The notes below the pieces were generated by a model that saw nothing but the letters and a program-made list of their open reading frames with translations, was not told where the DNA came from and did not search any database. The translations under genes were made by a program, and so were the position numbers. A stretch of DNA of 64,000 nt, taken from the NCBI GenBank assembly GCA_016748015.1, contig JAAOMT010000054.1, positions 34,405 through 98,404 of the forward strand. The letters are read 5' to 3'. This document shows positions 22,923 to 35,448 of this stretch, in pieces. The DNA is from Geosiphon pyriformis. Taxonomy: Eukaryota; Glomeromycota; Glomeromycetes; Archaeosporales; Geosiphonaceae. Within the stretch, counting starts at the first letter, position 1. The number at the start of each line of letters is the position of its first letter.

Positions 22923-24310
22923 TTTTAATATTTAATATTTTTTTTTTAATTACTATTTAATACAATACAATTATCTAAAGTTCTAAATTAAACATGATTT
23001 ACAGGTTTGCTACATATAACCAATCACTTAGTTAATTAAAGCAACATTATGTAACTATGTTGATAAAAATATTCTTAACTGCACTAGTAAAAAACAAATA
23101 ACCAATTCTTAAGCCAAAACTAACAGCAATACTTTTTTCAATTCCCAACAAATAAGCAATGTCATTTAAAATTCCAGCAAATAAGTTACAAACAACATCA
23201 AACATAAAGCCATTTTTAATTAACAATCTTTTGCAATCTATATTAATCCAAAGTTTTAAATTAGAAACCCAAATTCACTCTCTATAGCCAACAATTAGAC
23301 TTTAAACAAATTCAACTAATTTAAATATAGCAAGCTTAGTGTTTTTAAAATAGGTCTTAATCTTTAACAACCAATTTTTTAAAACAAAACTTTTACAAAA
23401 AACTGTATATTTGCCAATATCTAATATATATTTAGCCAATAACTAAAAAACTACAGACAAAGCAAAATTTGCACTAATTATAGATCTCTATAATAAATAG
23501 TGTTTATTTAATATTTTTTAATAAGTAAAAAAATCTGAGTTGTAAGTAAAACTATAATATAAAAACTTTATCTTATTACAATATATGTATAATATACTTG
23601 GATATCTGTGATTATATAAGTGCTTTTAGACAACTATTGGCAACTTTTTATGTAAAGTTTTTATTAAGTATATTTACAAATTAGAAGTTCTGCTTGTGTA
23701 TTTAATAGCCATATAAAAGTTAAGATACCAAACAGAAACTGTGTGCTTTTAATTAAAGTTGCCAATACAGAAAAGATTCATAACACCAAAACCAGGTCTA
23801 GTTTCTTATTAAAAATGTCCTATAGTATTATTTATGTTTCTTATAAAGTAATAAATATTGTTAGATACTACTTTGTTACTAACCATTAAAATTTTTTTCT
23901 TAATATTAACTAAAAAAATGACTCTTAAAAACATAGTTTAGTCTGTCAATTTGTTAACATATTTATTGTTTAATATTCTAAAATAACTCTTTATCTTAAC
24001 TTATGCTACCAAAATACTTTTATTCTTAATTATGTTGCTAATCTGGTAATATTCAATCTAGCACCTATTATAAAAATCAGAAACCACCAGTTTTAATTCA
24101 GCTTAACACATATCCAAAAAAACTTGACTGTTAGAAAAAATTTTCACTTTAAAACAAGCCAGAATACACTTAAAAGTTAGAACAATAGTCTGAAATTTAG
24201 CCAGTATTGAAGATAACAATTCATAAATTTCTATTCTTATAGACAAGTTTAAGTTAAAAAAATAAGCAACTATACCATTTATAATATTAGAAGATCCAAA
24301 GTTCTTAACT
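22923..24310 (-). pseudogene. 5'-truncated LINE copy: RNase H and C-terminal region, minus strand
   Basis: Minus-strand translation of about 24310-24000 gives RNase H segments aligned with the + strand LINE (IRIYELLSSILAKFQTI, and SNSQVFLDMC matching TNNQTVLNIC). About 23250-22990 gives its C-terminus (GILNDIAYLLGIEKSIAV and GYLFFTSAVKNIF). RT and endonuclease are missing, a typical 5' truncation. The 3' ends of the two LINE copies face each other at about 22920. The copy is decayed beyond any function. Confidence 0.7.
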
Positions 24311-25284
24311 ATTTAATATATTATAATTTTAATATAAGTTTAAATATATAAACCAAATTTAATATATATTATTTTATTATATATTATTAAATATATAATC
24401 AGAATTTATTTATTTATTAATGTTTTTAAATAAATACTTTGTTTTTTAAAAATTTATAACTGAAATAAATTTATTTTTAATAATATAAAAATGGCTTTAA
24501 AAATAGATAACTTAGTTTATTATTTAATAATTAATTATAAAAAGCAAATTTAATTACTTAATTTTAAATTTAGAATTAACATATATAAAAATTTGTTATT
24601 ATATAATAATTTAATATTTGTTATTAAACAATAAATTTTTAATTTTTTGTTAAATAAAATAATATGACTTTTTAAAATTCTAAAAAATTTTGTTATAAGT
24701 TTAATTTATAAAAGAAATATTTATTTTTTTTGGATTTAATAATAAAGTTTTGATTAATATAGTTGTATAGTATAGTTTTAATTAATATAAATGGCCAATT
24801 ATATATAAAATTTTAAGTTATTGTATTATATTAAATAGTAATTGAATTTTACTTATTAAATTAAATAAAAAAATATAAATATATATATATTTTTTAAAAT
24901 ATCAAATAAAATATTATAAAATATTATATTTTAATTGAAATAAAATCAAAAAATAATTGTATTAATAATTTTATAAACGTTTTATTAAAAAAATGTAATT
25001 TAATAATTTATTTAATTTTTTAAAAATAAAATAACAAGTTAAACATATTTATTATTTTAATAATTCAAAATTAAATATTTTGAATAAAATTTCTATTTAT
25101 TAAAAAATAAATTGTGTATTTTGTTTGATAATTAAATAATTGCATTTTAAAAAAAATTATTTTTCCAATAACTATATTTGTAATTAATTTGATTTTTTTA
25201 AAAATACTTTATATATATGTTTAAATATTGTAAACAATAATAATTATTCAAATAAAATATAAAAAACTGTTAATTATAGTTAAT
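24311..25284. other. Extremely AT-rich spacer without recognisable genes
   Basis: This kilobase is almost entirely A and T, with runs such as TATATATATAT near 24886 and many TAAT blocks. No frame, motif or dispersed repeat of this window could be recognised. It is probably a fully decayed repeat. Confidence 0.5.
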
Positions 25285-25596
25285 TTAAACTAAAAATAAC
25301 ACTGGAATTAGTTGAAAATTTAAATTAATTAATAACAGATTTAGTGCAATGACATTAATATTAAAATCAGTAATAAAAAAAGATATCAAGATACCTGCAA
25401 TCGAATCACTCAATTCAACATCTGATCTGTAAGATCTTTGTTCCAGGAATAGCAAGATAATTCTTTGTTCTATCATGTTATGAGTCAATGTTTTATTTAA
25501 TTCACCATAATTGTAAATAATGCTGTAATCCAAACTCATCTTTGACGCATCAATCAAAATATTTCCAATGGGTTTCTCAAAATCCGCTGAGAACTA
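25285..25596 (-). pseudogene. Possible exon of a host gene, minus strand (fragment)
   Basis: The minus strand is open from about 25593 to 25285. The part 25593-25390 has balanced codon use unlike the surroundings (FEKPIGNILIDASKMSLDY, then FLEQRSYRSDVELSDSIA). It is preceded by an ACTAG that could be an acceptor and followed by GGTATCTTG, which could be a donor. There is no ATG in this frame at the upstream end. Beyond the putative donor the sequence collapses into AT-rich DNA, so any remaining gene is missing. It may be the first exons of a gene sharing an upstream region with the membrane-protein gene, or a fragment of one. I do not recognise the protein. Confidence 0.3.
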
Positions 25597-26070
25597 GTCT
25601 TTTTCAAGGCTTCGATAATTGCGGAGGACCAGAATGAGAACCGAACTGAGCTTTTATAAAGGGTGATCATTTTTCAATGATTTCATAAGATTAGATGATA
25701 TGTGATTTCAAAAGGCTGTTTGGAAGTTCCCGCTGTTACTCATTTAAGAATAACGGATTTTGACGCAACTTTATCAATTTTCTAATTCCCGCCTTTGTAA
25801 AATAAGTCGTAATATTGCGTTTTCTTTCTATTTCGTGAACAATAGCAATGTAAAAATGGCAATTTCATAAACGTGGGATGGCATTCTGCTGGCATATAAC
25901 CATTTGGCGTTGATATTGATATCAAAACAATGCACAAAATGTGGTGGAATTAAATATGCAATCAAGTGTTGGGGAGGCCTCATGGCTCATTAAAATCGCA
26001 TGCTAATTCTTTTTCAGCTTACAAAAAGAGCACATCGGTATTGAAATTTTTATTTTCTTATTCGTTTTAG

Positions 26071-26241
26071 ATGCTTTTTGAGGCGGGTTTTGATGAATAA
26101 CTCGACGGCAAAGAGAAAACTCAAATGCATAGTGACCTTTATGGTGAAACGTAAATATGGAGAAAATGAACTTGCATTGTTAGGAGTTTCAGATAATTTT
26201 TCAAGTTGGTCTGCCCCAAATGAATCAAAAGGTTTTTGACT
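26071..26241 (+). CDS. Candidate upstream exon with CBM20-like starch-binding domain start
   Basis: After TTCGTTTTAG (a good acceptor) the + strand is open to 26241, with an ATG at 26093. The product includes IVTFMVKRKYGENELALLG and then NFSSWSAPNES. This follows the first strands of family-20 carbohydrate-binding modules: V-x-F-x-V, YGEN, a hydrophobic strand ending in G, and a later W after a short loop. A GT follows AAAAG at 26242. The second half of such a module (KFVTMF, then DGLWEG with WE) is encoded just upstream of and within the first exon of the gene at 26728, suggesting one gene. I could not find the intervening exon, so the link is an inference. Confidence 0.45.
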
Positions 26242-26727
26242 TTTAAAAAATGTCTGGTGTTTGGCATATGATCATGATGTTGGTGGTTGCTCAAGATAGG
26301 TAGATAAAGGGGCGACGCCTAAAGATCTTCAACAGGAAATCTTGACCTAAAAATATTTGCTAGAAAGAACTAATTACGCCCCTAACTGCGTTTTTACCCC
26401 CAACATCACGCGAAAAAAGAATAAAAATAACGTGCTGTTTCGAAATTTTTAATTTTAATTTTTAAAAATCTTGTTTCTCATTCAAGTCACCTGACCTAGC
26501 TATTAACTTCTCCTTTCTCTTCTCATATTCCCGCGATAGATTTGTAAATATAGCAGAGGGAATTTTTGTTTGCGGTTTAATTTTGGTTGTTTGAACGAAA
26601 AAACTACCCGGCTTGCTTTGTAGCCTTTATTTTTCTCAAAAAAAAAAAGTTGCTGCTCAAAAATTCTAAAAAACAAAACAAAATCTTATTTTGACAACTG
26701 TAAACCGGGATTTCAAAGTTTGTAACC

Positions 26728-28662
26728 ATGTTTGAAGCGCTTAATCAGGGTAACGAGTATGATGGACTTTGGGAAGGTGAATACCTGCACTAAAACGGCT
26801 TTATTAGAGTTTTTCTTAATTTTTAACCACCTGAATACAATCAATGACCTGTTTCTCGTTGTTTGTATGCTTTTTGGCCAACTTTCACACGTTTTCTACT
26901 CCTTATGACGTTCTTTTTTGGTTACAGGTAAAATTTCCACTGGAGGTTTCAGATCTAATGTGAATCCTCGTTTTTAAGAATAAACTTTTATCACAATAGG
27001 AGACGCAGATGAACAAACTTTACTTTTAAATGTTGTCGGACCGCCTCAAAATTTTGTCTCTAAATGGATAAGTTCTGGTTGGCGAAGGGTATTTGTTTTA
27101 AATATTTTACCAGTCTCAGTGGTACGTATATAATACGCTTTCCTGTCAATGTCAAATTGGTTTTAATTTTAAATAAATAATAATTTATTTCTCTGAAAAT
27201 TCTAAAGGTTTTAATATGGGTATCTGTTCCATTACCTTCATATGATCCCAATTCCACTCCTGATGCTGATGGTAGTTTGGTATGGAACAAAAATGTCAAC
27301 AACGAAGTGATGAATATAAGCAATTCGTTTAATAATACCATCATTATGCCTGTAACCTCCAATACAACACTCACGCATCTTCCATCAACTCCACATTTAC
27401 CACCAGTTGAAATCAATTTTTGGTATTTTCTATTTTTCTATTACGGATTTTACAACGCAGTAGCACTGCTACTCATCACCAAAATCTTTGATCTTTATTC
27501 TCTAAATTGGTGGCCTCGATGGCTGGGTGGAGTATTTACATACACAGTATTTTGGATGCTTTCATTGGCGCTGGGTGTTGTCATTTATCTATTCACCGGC
27601 TTGGAAAAATATACTTTGACCTGGGTTTTGCTCACTTTCTTGACAATGGCAATGCCACTATTAGTAGCTTTTATCGTAATTCGATCACAAAATCGAAACA
27701 CATATCGACATTCTCTTACATTGGCTCAAAAAACTTTTCTCGAAAGACAATTACAATATCGTATTCCAGCATCTTATATTCGATTTCTATGGTTCTGTGC
27801 AGCATTATTTATCGCACTTTTTGCTTTAATAGCGGGTGAAGGGTATGCTTACGTTTTTCTCTCATCACTACCTCACAATGGCTGGGATGGTTTAATTTAC
27901 GTGTATTCATGGGTTGCTACAATTTATATACTCGATTCCCTTACCGACTATATTATTGAAAGTCGAATCAGATCTTATCCCTTATCTTGCACCTTCAAAC
28001 TTTACTTTTTTATGATTTATTTTATTTTTTATCGAAATTTATTTGCTCGTTTACGATCTTGGGATCAATTTATTCTTGTTCAAGTGGGAAGCTCTCTCTG
28101 GGTATGCATTTTTTACCCACTTTGCATGACACGAGTTGTATATATGGCACTAGTTTATTTTGCAGGCGTGACGAAAACCTATGATCAATACAAAAAGCAA
28201 CTGGGTCGATCCTTTTTCCTTCGAAATACCGCTGAAAATGCTACAATGTTGGGATTTCTTTGTTGGGTTATCATACTCCATTTTGGACCGAATAAGAGGG
28301 CCTATCCTTACTTCCAATTTGATGACGGCACCCTCTATACTTTCAACCTCACATTCAAAGCCAGTTGTGGAGTTTGGGTTAGTGAACTTATAAGTACCTA
28401 TATAACGCGACAGATATTCAGAAGGGTTTTTAAGCATAGTGTCAGTTTGGAGGCTGCGATAGATTTTGAGACTTACCCCGAGTTGTTGGTAACTATGGTT
28501 TTGGTGATAATACACATATTACAGGTAATTTTTGAAATTATTAATTAAAATTATTTCATGATATCTAATTTCTCGATACAACACTTTCAGGATATGTTGT
28601 TAGCCACTCTGAAATTGAATTTTGAAGGTGGCAAATCTGTAGTACCTGCTCCACACTTATAG
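26728..28662 (+). CDS. Conserved multi-pass membrane protein gene with four exons
   Basis: Exons are 26728-26776, 27000-27121, 27208-28524 and 28591-28662. The introns (223, 86 and 66 nt) all begin GT and end AG, and joining keeps frame for 519 residues. The N-terminus reads NEYDGLWEGDADEQTLLLNV, which resembles the end of a CBM20 module. A first membrane segment (RRVFVLNILPVSVVLIW) is followed by a loop with several N-x-S/T sequons, then about eight or nine more hydrophobic spans: FWYFLFFYYGFYN, VFWMLSLALGVVIYLF, WVLLTFLTMAMPLLVAFIVI, FLWFCAALFIALFALIAG, GLIYVYSWVATIYI, YFFMIYFIFY, SLWVCIFYPLCM, MLGFLCWVIIL and LLVTMVLVIIHIL. No transporter or receptor signature was recognised. It has no internal stops and more balanced base composition, so it is the only clearly functional gene here. 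An alternative acceptor for intron 1 at 26927 gives a broken frame. Confidence 0.8.
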
Positions 28663-29439
28663 TTTCGCGTTTTTACTCTTTACAAACAATTTTGGACATG
28701 GCTAGGTTATATTAGGAAATAGAAATATGGAAAATCTATGAACTATGAAGGGTAGGGACGTTTATCTTTTGCGCTTTTGGTTTAATTCGAATTTTAAACC
28801 TCGATACTTGAAGTTTGATATAGCCATTAATTATTAGTAATGGAAATTCGCAACCATTCACAGACTTTTTGTCCATTTTTAAAAAACACATCTCAATTAC
28901 ATAGAGGTTTTTGTACAAAGTCATAGTAATCCTCTTTTGTTAAATACATTAAAACAATACTTTGTAAATTCATTCATTTACTGTTGTTATTTTCTTTTCA
29001 TATGGTTAAAAGTAATTAAAGTAGTAAAAAAACTGAATTTCAATTTTTGTCAATATTGATAAAATTTTAGGCTAACAATATTTAATAGCATTTTTATATA
29101 CAAAGAGTAAAATATTACTTTTTTTATAGTAATTAATAAAGTTTCAACATGAAAAGATTTCTTTGTTATTAAAGCAATTAGACAAAATATCTTAACAATA
29201 TTTTTTTTAAATATTAATAGTAAAAAACTGTCTTTGATAACTTTTGAAATATTTTTTTTACTTTTAACAAGTGGTTTTTTCCAGTTAAAATTTATTCTAA
29301 AAGACATATTTGAATTAGTTTTAATGTTGTTTTTACTTTTTTTAAAAGCCCAAAATTTTTTAATAATAGGCCAATTAACAAGTCATTACTCTTATTATTA
29401 TTTTACAAATAACCAAAAAACTCAAAAAATCCAAAAAAC
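28663..29439. other. Downstream flank of the membrane-protein gene; no gene seen
   Basis: The first 250 bp keep the base composition of the gene and may be its 3' untranslated region. After about 28930 the sequence becomes very AT-rich. No convincing frame was seen on either strand. Confidence 0.45.
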
Positions 29440-29910
29440 AGCAACAGTTACTTATAACTATTATTATTATATTAAACTTTTTTGTAATTTTAGATAAAAT
29501 TTTTATAACAGCAATTAGAATATTTTTTAAAATAAACCAAAATTAATTGTTAATTATATTGTCAAATATAGTATTTTTTAACAGATTATTAGTGATTTTA
29601 AAAACAAACCAAATTATTATTATATCTAATCTTAAAGATTAAATTAATTAAATAAAAATAAAATCAACTACTTTTTTTCTGGTTTTTGGTATTGCTATTA
29701 GTAATATTTAAGAAATAATTACTAATTATTAAAAAATTTTTAAGTTAATAATCTTTACTTTAATGTTTAATATTATATTTAAAATTAAAATAGTTTTACT
29801 TGATTTTTGTTTTAGTTGCTATTTGGTTTTATTAAACTAAAATTTATTTTAAAAAACATTATAAAGTTATTTTGTGTTAAATTTTCATCTTAAAACTGCT
29901 TAAATAATGT
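29440..29910 (+). pseudogene. LINE ORF1 fragment, + strand
   Basis: Nucleotide similarity to the minus strand of 62400-61870 can be followed throughout: AACAGATTATTA, TTTTTGGTATTGCTATTAGTA, TTTTAGTTGCTATTTGGTTT. It therefore represents the N-terminal part of the same LINE ORF1. It stops exactly where copy C begins, at a point corresponding to AAATGGTG in the other copy. It is heavily decayed, with all frames broken. Confidence 0.6.
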
Positions 29911-30574
29911 TGTTACAATTGAAAATCATAGTTTTTATTAGTTATTATCTGTATTAATCACTGATATTACATAATTAGCCACTTTATTTTTAGATAGTAA
30001 TTATTAATTTGATTAATAACCTAATTATTAACTACTTTTAATAACTATATAAGCAATGAATTTTTTAATTATAAAAAAATATAATCAAAGTAATAAAATA
30101 AAACTCACTATTAATTACTTTTTCTCATATTACTTATTTTTTTTTTTAGCTTTAATTATCTGAATATTTTAAGATAAAAAATTACTTGTTGGTTTTTACA
30201 TACTTTATTTTTTCTTTTTTTTGATTTGTATTATTAATAATTAACTTAAAAAGCAATTATTTGTTCTTGTAATTTATTAAATAAAGAAATAATTGAAAAG
30301 CACAACAATATTTGTTATTGATTTTAAGAATTATCAAGTTAAAGCATAAAATAATAGTAATAGTGTTATTTTGTTAACAATTACAGATTATTTTTTTATC
30401 TTTAGATTTTTAAAAAAGATTTACAACTGTGATTTTTATAAAACTAATCATATATATTGAATTTTTATTTATTTAATTTACACTCTTATTGTAATTTTTT
30501 CTTTAATTAATTTTAATACCCTACAATCCTGTTTTTTTTTGCTATTTATTAGTTTGTTATTCTAACTTATAACA
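29911..30574 (+). repeat. 5' LTR of copy C (divergent subfamily)
   Basis: This is a 664-bp LTR starting TGTTACAATTG and ending ATAACA. Its central part matches the solo LTR at 46593-47223 better than the LTRs of A, B and D, and it has only about two 12-bp iterons. The following primer site is mutated at most G and C positions. Confidence 0.8.
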
Positions 30575-30619
30575 TAAAAGTAATAGTCTTTATAAGGTTA
30601 TTAAAATCCACTTTGTTTT

Positions 30620-33600
30620 TTATTATATAAGTAATTATTCATACCTGTTATAACAATTAAAAAAACATTTTATAATACACAACAGAAACAACTTAAATTT
30701 TATTAAATTTAATCTTTTGTTCTTCTGCTTAATCTGCTTTTCTATTAAAAAACAATACAGTAAACAATTTCAAAATTTTTGGAACTGGTTCTTAAATAAG
30801 TATTTAGCTAAAACTTATATAGTTTACACAATTTATTTTTTAATCAAGCTTACTTTAAAGAAATCTTTAAAGAAAAAAAAACTACATTAATCAACTTTTA
30901 TATTCAATAATTTTTGACCAACAGTTTTTTGATTTTGAATATTTAAATTATTAAATTCACATCTAGATTACTGTTTATTAGTTAACTGAAACTTTTTTTT
31001 GAAACAAAAGAAAAAAGCTATCAAACTGTTTCTGTTTTTAATCTCTTTTCAAGTAAATTAGACCATTTTACACAAACAGCTATTCTTAAACTAATAGTTG
31101 TTAATCCCATATAAACAAGCATTTTGGGTGTTTTCTAAAATATACAGACTGCTTTAAAACAAAAAAACAACATTCTATTATTATTATTTAAAAATAATAC
31201 TTAAGATCTAATCAAATTATTAAATAACTTTGAAAAAACAGCCACAGCCAACCAATATAATGCTAACTACAAGTTTCAAATTGTTAATAACTATTTATAA
31301 AGCTCTTTTATTACTTAGTTTTTACAAGAAACTAATACTAATGCTTACTAAAAAATTATTAAATAAACACTAATAAATGTTAAAAAAAAACATTTTTTTT
31401 ACTACTTAGTTTGAAAATAAATTCAAAACCTTAATCTTAATATTTAAATAATACATAAAATTAGAAAAAAAATCCAAAACCCAAGAAAAATAATAATTAA
31501 ATATGCTAAAACAATAAAAAAGTTAATTAAATAGATAGATTCTAGAAAAAATTGAACAAAAAAGCAAAAGATTTATTTCTTTACAAAAAGATTAAGAACT
31601 AACTTATCTTATATTTTTTGACTTCTCTTAGTTCTAAAAAATAATCTCACAATAAATATGGTTATTAAGCTTGTACAAAAAATAGAAACAAATAAAGAAT
31701 GCATTTGAAATTAACATTTCCAGTTTTTGTTCTTGCTCCTATTCTGGTTTTTGCTCTCCAAATAACTGCTATCTTTTTTACTATCTTAATCCAAAATTCA
31801 ATAAACAATTAATAAATAGACTTAGAACTAATCTTGCTTAATTATTAGAGTCTTTGGCACAAGCAATTAGAGATAATCAATAATAACAAAGACCTAGATT
31901 TGAATTATGCTTTAATTAGTTTTAGCAACTATCTTACTAAAAACAGCAAAATTATGGTCTATTTGTATGCTATTATTGTGAACTAACTGAACATTTTTCA
32001 AAAGACTGCAACAATTTTTCATTGTTTTTTCTAGCTTCTAGAAACAATAACAACCAAAATAACAGATTTATTAACAATAATGCTTTTAATTAAAGACCTA
32101 ATTATGTTAACATCAATTTTTTTGAAAAAGATTTCATAGTTAAAACCATTGTTTATTAGTTTTTAGCTGGTAGATGTATTTCTAAAAAGTGAAAGTGCAA
32201 GCCAATCAGAAGAAAACTCCTTTTATACTTTTAATTTAACTGACAATAATCATAAATGAATTAGCTATTAACTTCTTTAAATTTACAGAAAAAAAAAAAC
32301 CAAGATTAATTTCATTTAGACCCCAATAAAGCCTTAATTTTTACTGTTAATAATAATAAACCACCAAAAACCAAAGTTTTTAAAAATTTTCCAAAGTTAA
32401 AATCCTCAGAAATTGTACAAAAATTTAAACTCTATTCTGTTGTCAAAGATTTTATAGAAACTTTAGCTCATATTACATTTGGCCAGTTAATAATCTATTC
32501 ATAATTTAAAAATTTTTTTTGCAAATTATTAATTTTAAAAATAAAGACACCAAAAACCAACAAGCACTTTTATTAAGCTAAACTTACCAACAATAATAAT
32601 GTTATTTCTTTAATCTGCAAAGCTCAAATAGTTGGTTATTTTATTGATTTGATTTTGAACAGTAAATTATCTGTTTGTGTTATTGTCAAACACTTTTTTA
32701 AAGCAATTGACAAAAAGATTGATGAATTTTTTACTTAATTAATAACTAATATACATGATGACAAGAAAAAAAATCTGAGTATAACCAAAACTGTTCTTAT
32801 TTACATCAATAGCATCAGTATTAAAACTAACATAAAAGTATTTGAAACCAAAGATTATATCATAATTATTGGTAATAAATGATTTAAAAAAACCAAAGTC
32901 TTATTTAACTATAAACTGTGTAAATTAATCATTAAATATAATAAAAAGCCCATTGTAGTTAAGTGTTATCATTAAACAACTTTTTTAGTATCTAAGTAGA
33001 ATCAAGAAAAAAAACAATCAAATAAATCAGATGATAAAAAAAGTGATAAAAATAAAAAACAAAAAAAAACTGCTAAACTTACCTATATTACTTTTACCAG
33101 CAATAACAAGTCATTAAACAATATCAAAGCTAACAAAGAAAGAATTATTGTAAATAATAAGCTGATTTGTTGGCTTTACTATGATATTTTTAAAAAAATC
33201 TTTGATAAAAAGCTTAGCAAAAAAGCCAAATACAGTTATTGGTAGTATAATTTTTGTGTCCAAACTAATACAATAAATTATTGTATTTTTTTAATAATGA
33301 ATACATGTTTTGCTTGATTTATTACAAAAATTGAAAACCAATTAACTTAATATCTTAAGAAAAAATAAAAGTAGTACAGAAGTTTTTTGAAAGTGAATTA
33401 CCAGAAATATAGTCATTAATAGTAAAACAAAAAAAACTCTCTTTAAAAAAAAAATTTGATATTAAAAATCTGCTGGTTAGAAATAGTCCAGTTATTTTAA
33501 AAGAAGATAATACTTCTAGATGTACTCATATAATACAACACATCATTATTACTAGAAAAACTTGTTTTATTTATCTAAAGTCTTATTAATACAATTGTTA

Positions 33601-34646
33601 TAATAATGAGTTTATCAAAAAAAATAAACCAAATGGATTTATACAAGAAACTAAGAATAAATAAGCATTTTCATTTGTAATAGTATCTGAAAAAGATAGA
33701 ACTCTATGCTTTTGTGTTAATTATTGCCAATTAAATGCCATTACTAAAAAAACATATATCTACTTCCTAAAATTGATGCAATACTAAATCAATTTAATAA
33801 TATTGCTTTTTTCTTAACTATTAATTTAACTGCTGAATTTTGGCAAGTAAAAATGGATCCAAAAAGCAAAAAAAAACTGTTTTTATTGCCAAGTATAACA
33901 TCTATAAATTTACAGTTATGTCTTTTGGTCTTATTAATGCTCCTTCTACTTTTTAATACCTAATAGACAAAGTATTTGAATCATTAAAAAAAACTTTGTT
34001 TTAGTTTATTTGAACAACATAATAATATACTTAAAATTTGGAATAAACATCTTAAACATTTACAAAAGATTTTCAATTTTTTTAGAAATGCTGATCTTAA
34101 AATCAATCTAATTAAATCTTTTTTTAAATATCAATTTACCTAGTTTTTTGAATATCTTATTACAAAGAATAGAATCTTTTTTGATCCAGCCAAAATTGAA
34201 AAAGTCCAAAATATTAGACAATCAATAAATATATATAAACTATGCTTTTTTTAGTTTAGCATTTTATTATTGAAAATTTGTCAAAAATTTTTCTAAAATC
34301 ACTTTTTTTCTTAATTAGTTACTTAAAAAAACTGTTAATTATTATTAAGATACACATTAACAAAAAGCTTTTAAAACTTTGAAGGAAAAACTAATCATTA
34401 AGCCAATTCTCAAGCAACTTAATTTAAATCAATTTTTTATCTTTTACATTAATATATTTGTCTTTGGATTTAAGATTGTCTTATTTTAAAAAAATAAAAA
34501 TAATAAAAAACATATCATAACTTATACTAACAGATTTCTTTTTTTAGTAAAACAGAATTACTTAGTAATTGAACAAAAATACTTAACAGTAGTATAGTCT
34601 ACTAGCTATTAGAATAAGTATCTTTTTAATGTAAAATTCTTAGTAA
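30620..34646 (+). pseudogene. pol: gag-protease-RT-RNase H remnants of copy C
   Basis: Nucleotide alignment with A and D runs throughout. The gag core is near 31190-31700. A zinc knuckle region follows near 31965-32005 (TATTATTGTGAACTAACTGA). The protease is near 32620-32700 (TTGAACAGTAAATTA, Asp codon lost) and RT is at 33660-34250. RNase H continues to TTCTTAGTAA at 34646, where D begins. The frameshift heptamer is destroyed (TTTTTAGC). No frame is open beyond short stretches. Confidence 0.75.
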
Positions 34647-35396
34647 TGTTATGATTGAAATCCATACTTTTTATTAGTTATTATATGTATTAGCCACTGA
34701 TGTCATATAATAGCCACCCTATTTTTAGATAGTGATTATTAACTTGATCAATGATCTGACCATTAACCTAATTATTAACCTAATTATTGACTTAATTATT
34801 AATCTGATCATTGACTTGATCATTAATCTGATTATTGACTTAGTCATTGATCTGATCATTGACCACTTTTGATAGCTATATAAGCAATGAATCTCTTAGC
34901 TATAGAAAAGCTTGTCAGAAATCAAAAAAATAAAATAAATAAAATAACAACTTTCATCTCAATTTTTCTCTTATTGCTAATTTCTCTTTTCTTATTTTCA
35001 AGTATCTGAACATCTTGGAATAAAAGATTACTTGTTGGTTATTTTCTACCTTTTTTCTAAAATGTGTAATTGTAGCATTTGAAAATTATTAAATAAAACA
35101 TAATTGAAGAGTACATCTGATACCTAATATTAAATTCTAAGAGTGCTAATATGAGACATAGAATTATACCAATGTGTGATTATTTGTTAATAGTACAGAC
35201 TATTCCTTTATCTTTAGATTCCCAATTATCTTTTGAAAAATATAACAACTGAGATATTTTATAAGATTAAACTTGTATAATAAATTCATACTCATTCAAT
35301 TTACTCTTTGAAGTTGAATTTTCTTTGATTCTTTTCATCATCCTACAATCTTGTTCTTCCTTGCTATCTATTAGCTTGTTACTCCAACCCATAACA
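34647..35396 (+). repeat. 5' LTR of copy D
   Basis: This 750-bp LTR runs from TGTTATGATTG to CATAACA, with ten 12-bp iterons between about 34745 and 34865. It is directly followed by the primer binding site. Confidence 0.9.
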
Positions 35397-35402
35397 TAAA
35401 AG

Positions 35403-35421
35403 TGGTGCTTTCTGTGAGATT
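35403..35421 (+). other. tRNA primer binding site, copy D
   Basis: TGGTGCTTTCTGTGAGATT; three C-to-T or G-to-A changes relative to copy A. Confidence 0.75.
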
Positions 35422-35448
35422 GTCAAAATCTATTTTGTTTCTTATTGT

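Noticed and set aside
26928-26959. A small extra exon in the membrane-protein gene using the TTACAG acceptor
   Set aside because: Including it puts exon 27000-27121 out of frame; skipping it (one 223-nt intron) gives an open reading throughout.
27507-28515. Several overlapping frames on both strands within the membrane-protein gene
   Set aside because: They are shadows of the 27208-28524 exon, which has the coherent membrane-protein reading and splice sites.
34647-35396. This LTR as the 3' LTR of copy C
   Set aside because: It is followed by a primer site and belongs to D; copy C resumes after D at 42424 and its own left LTR is of a different subfamily.
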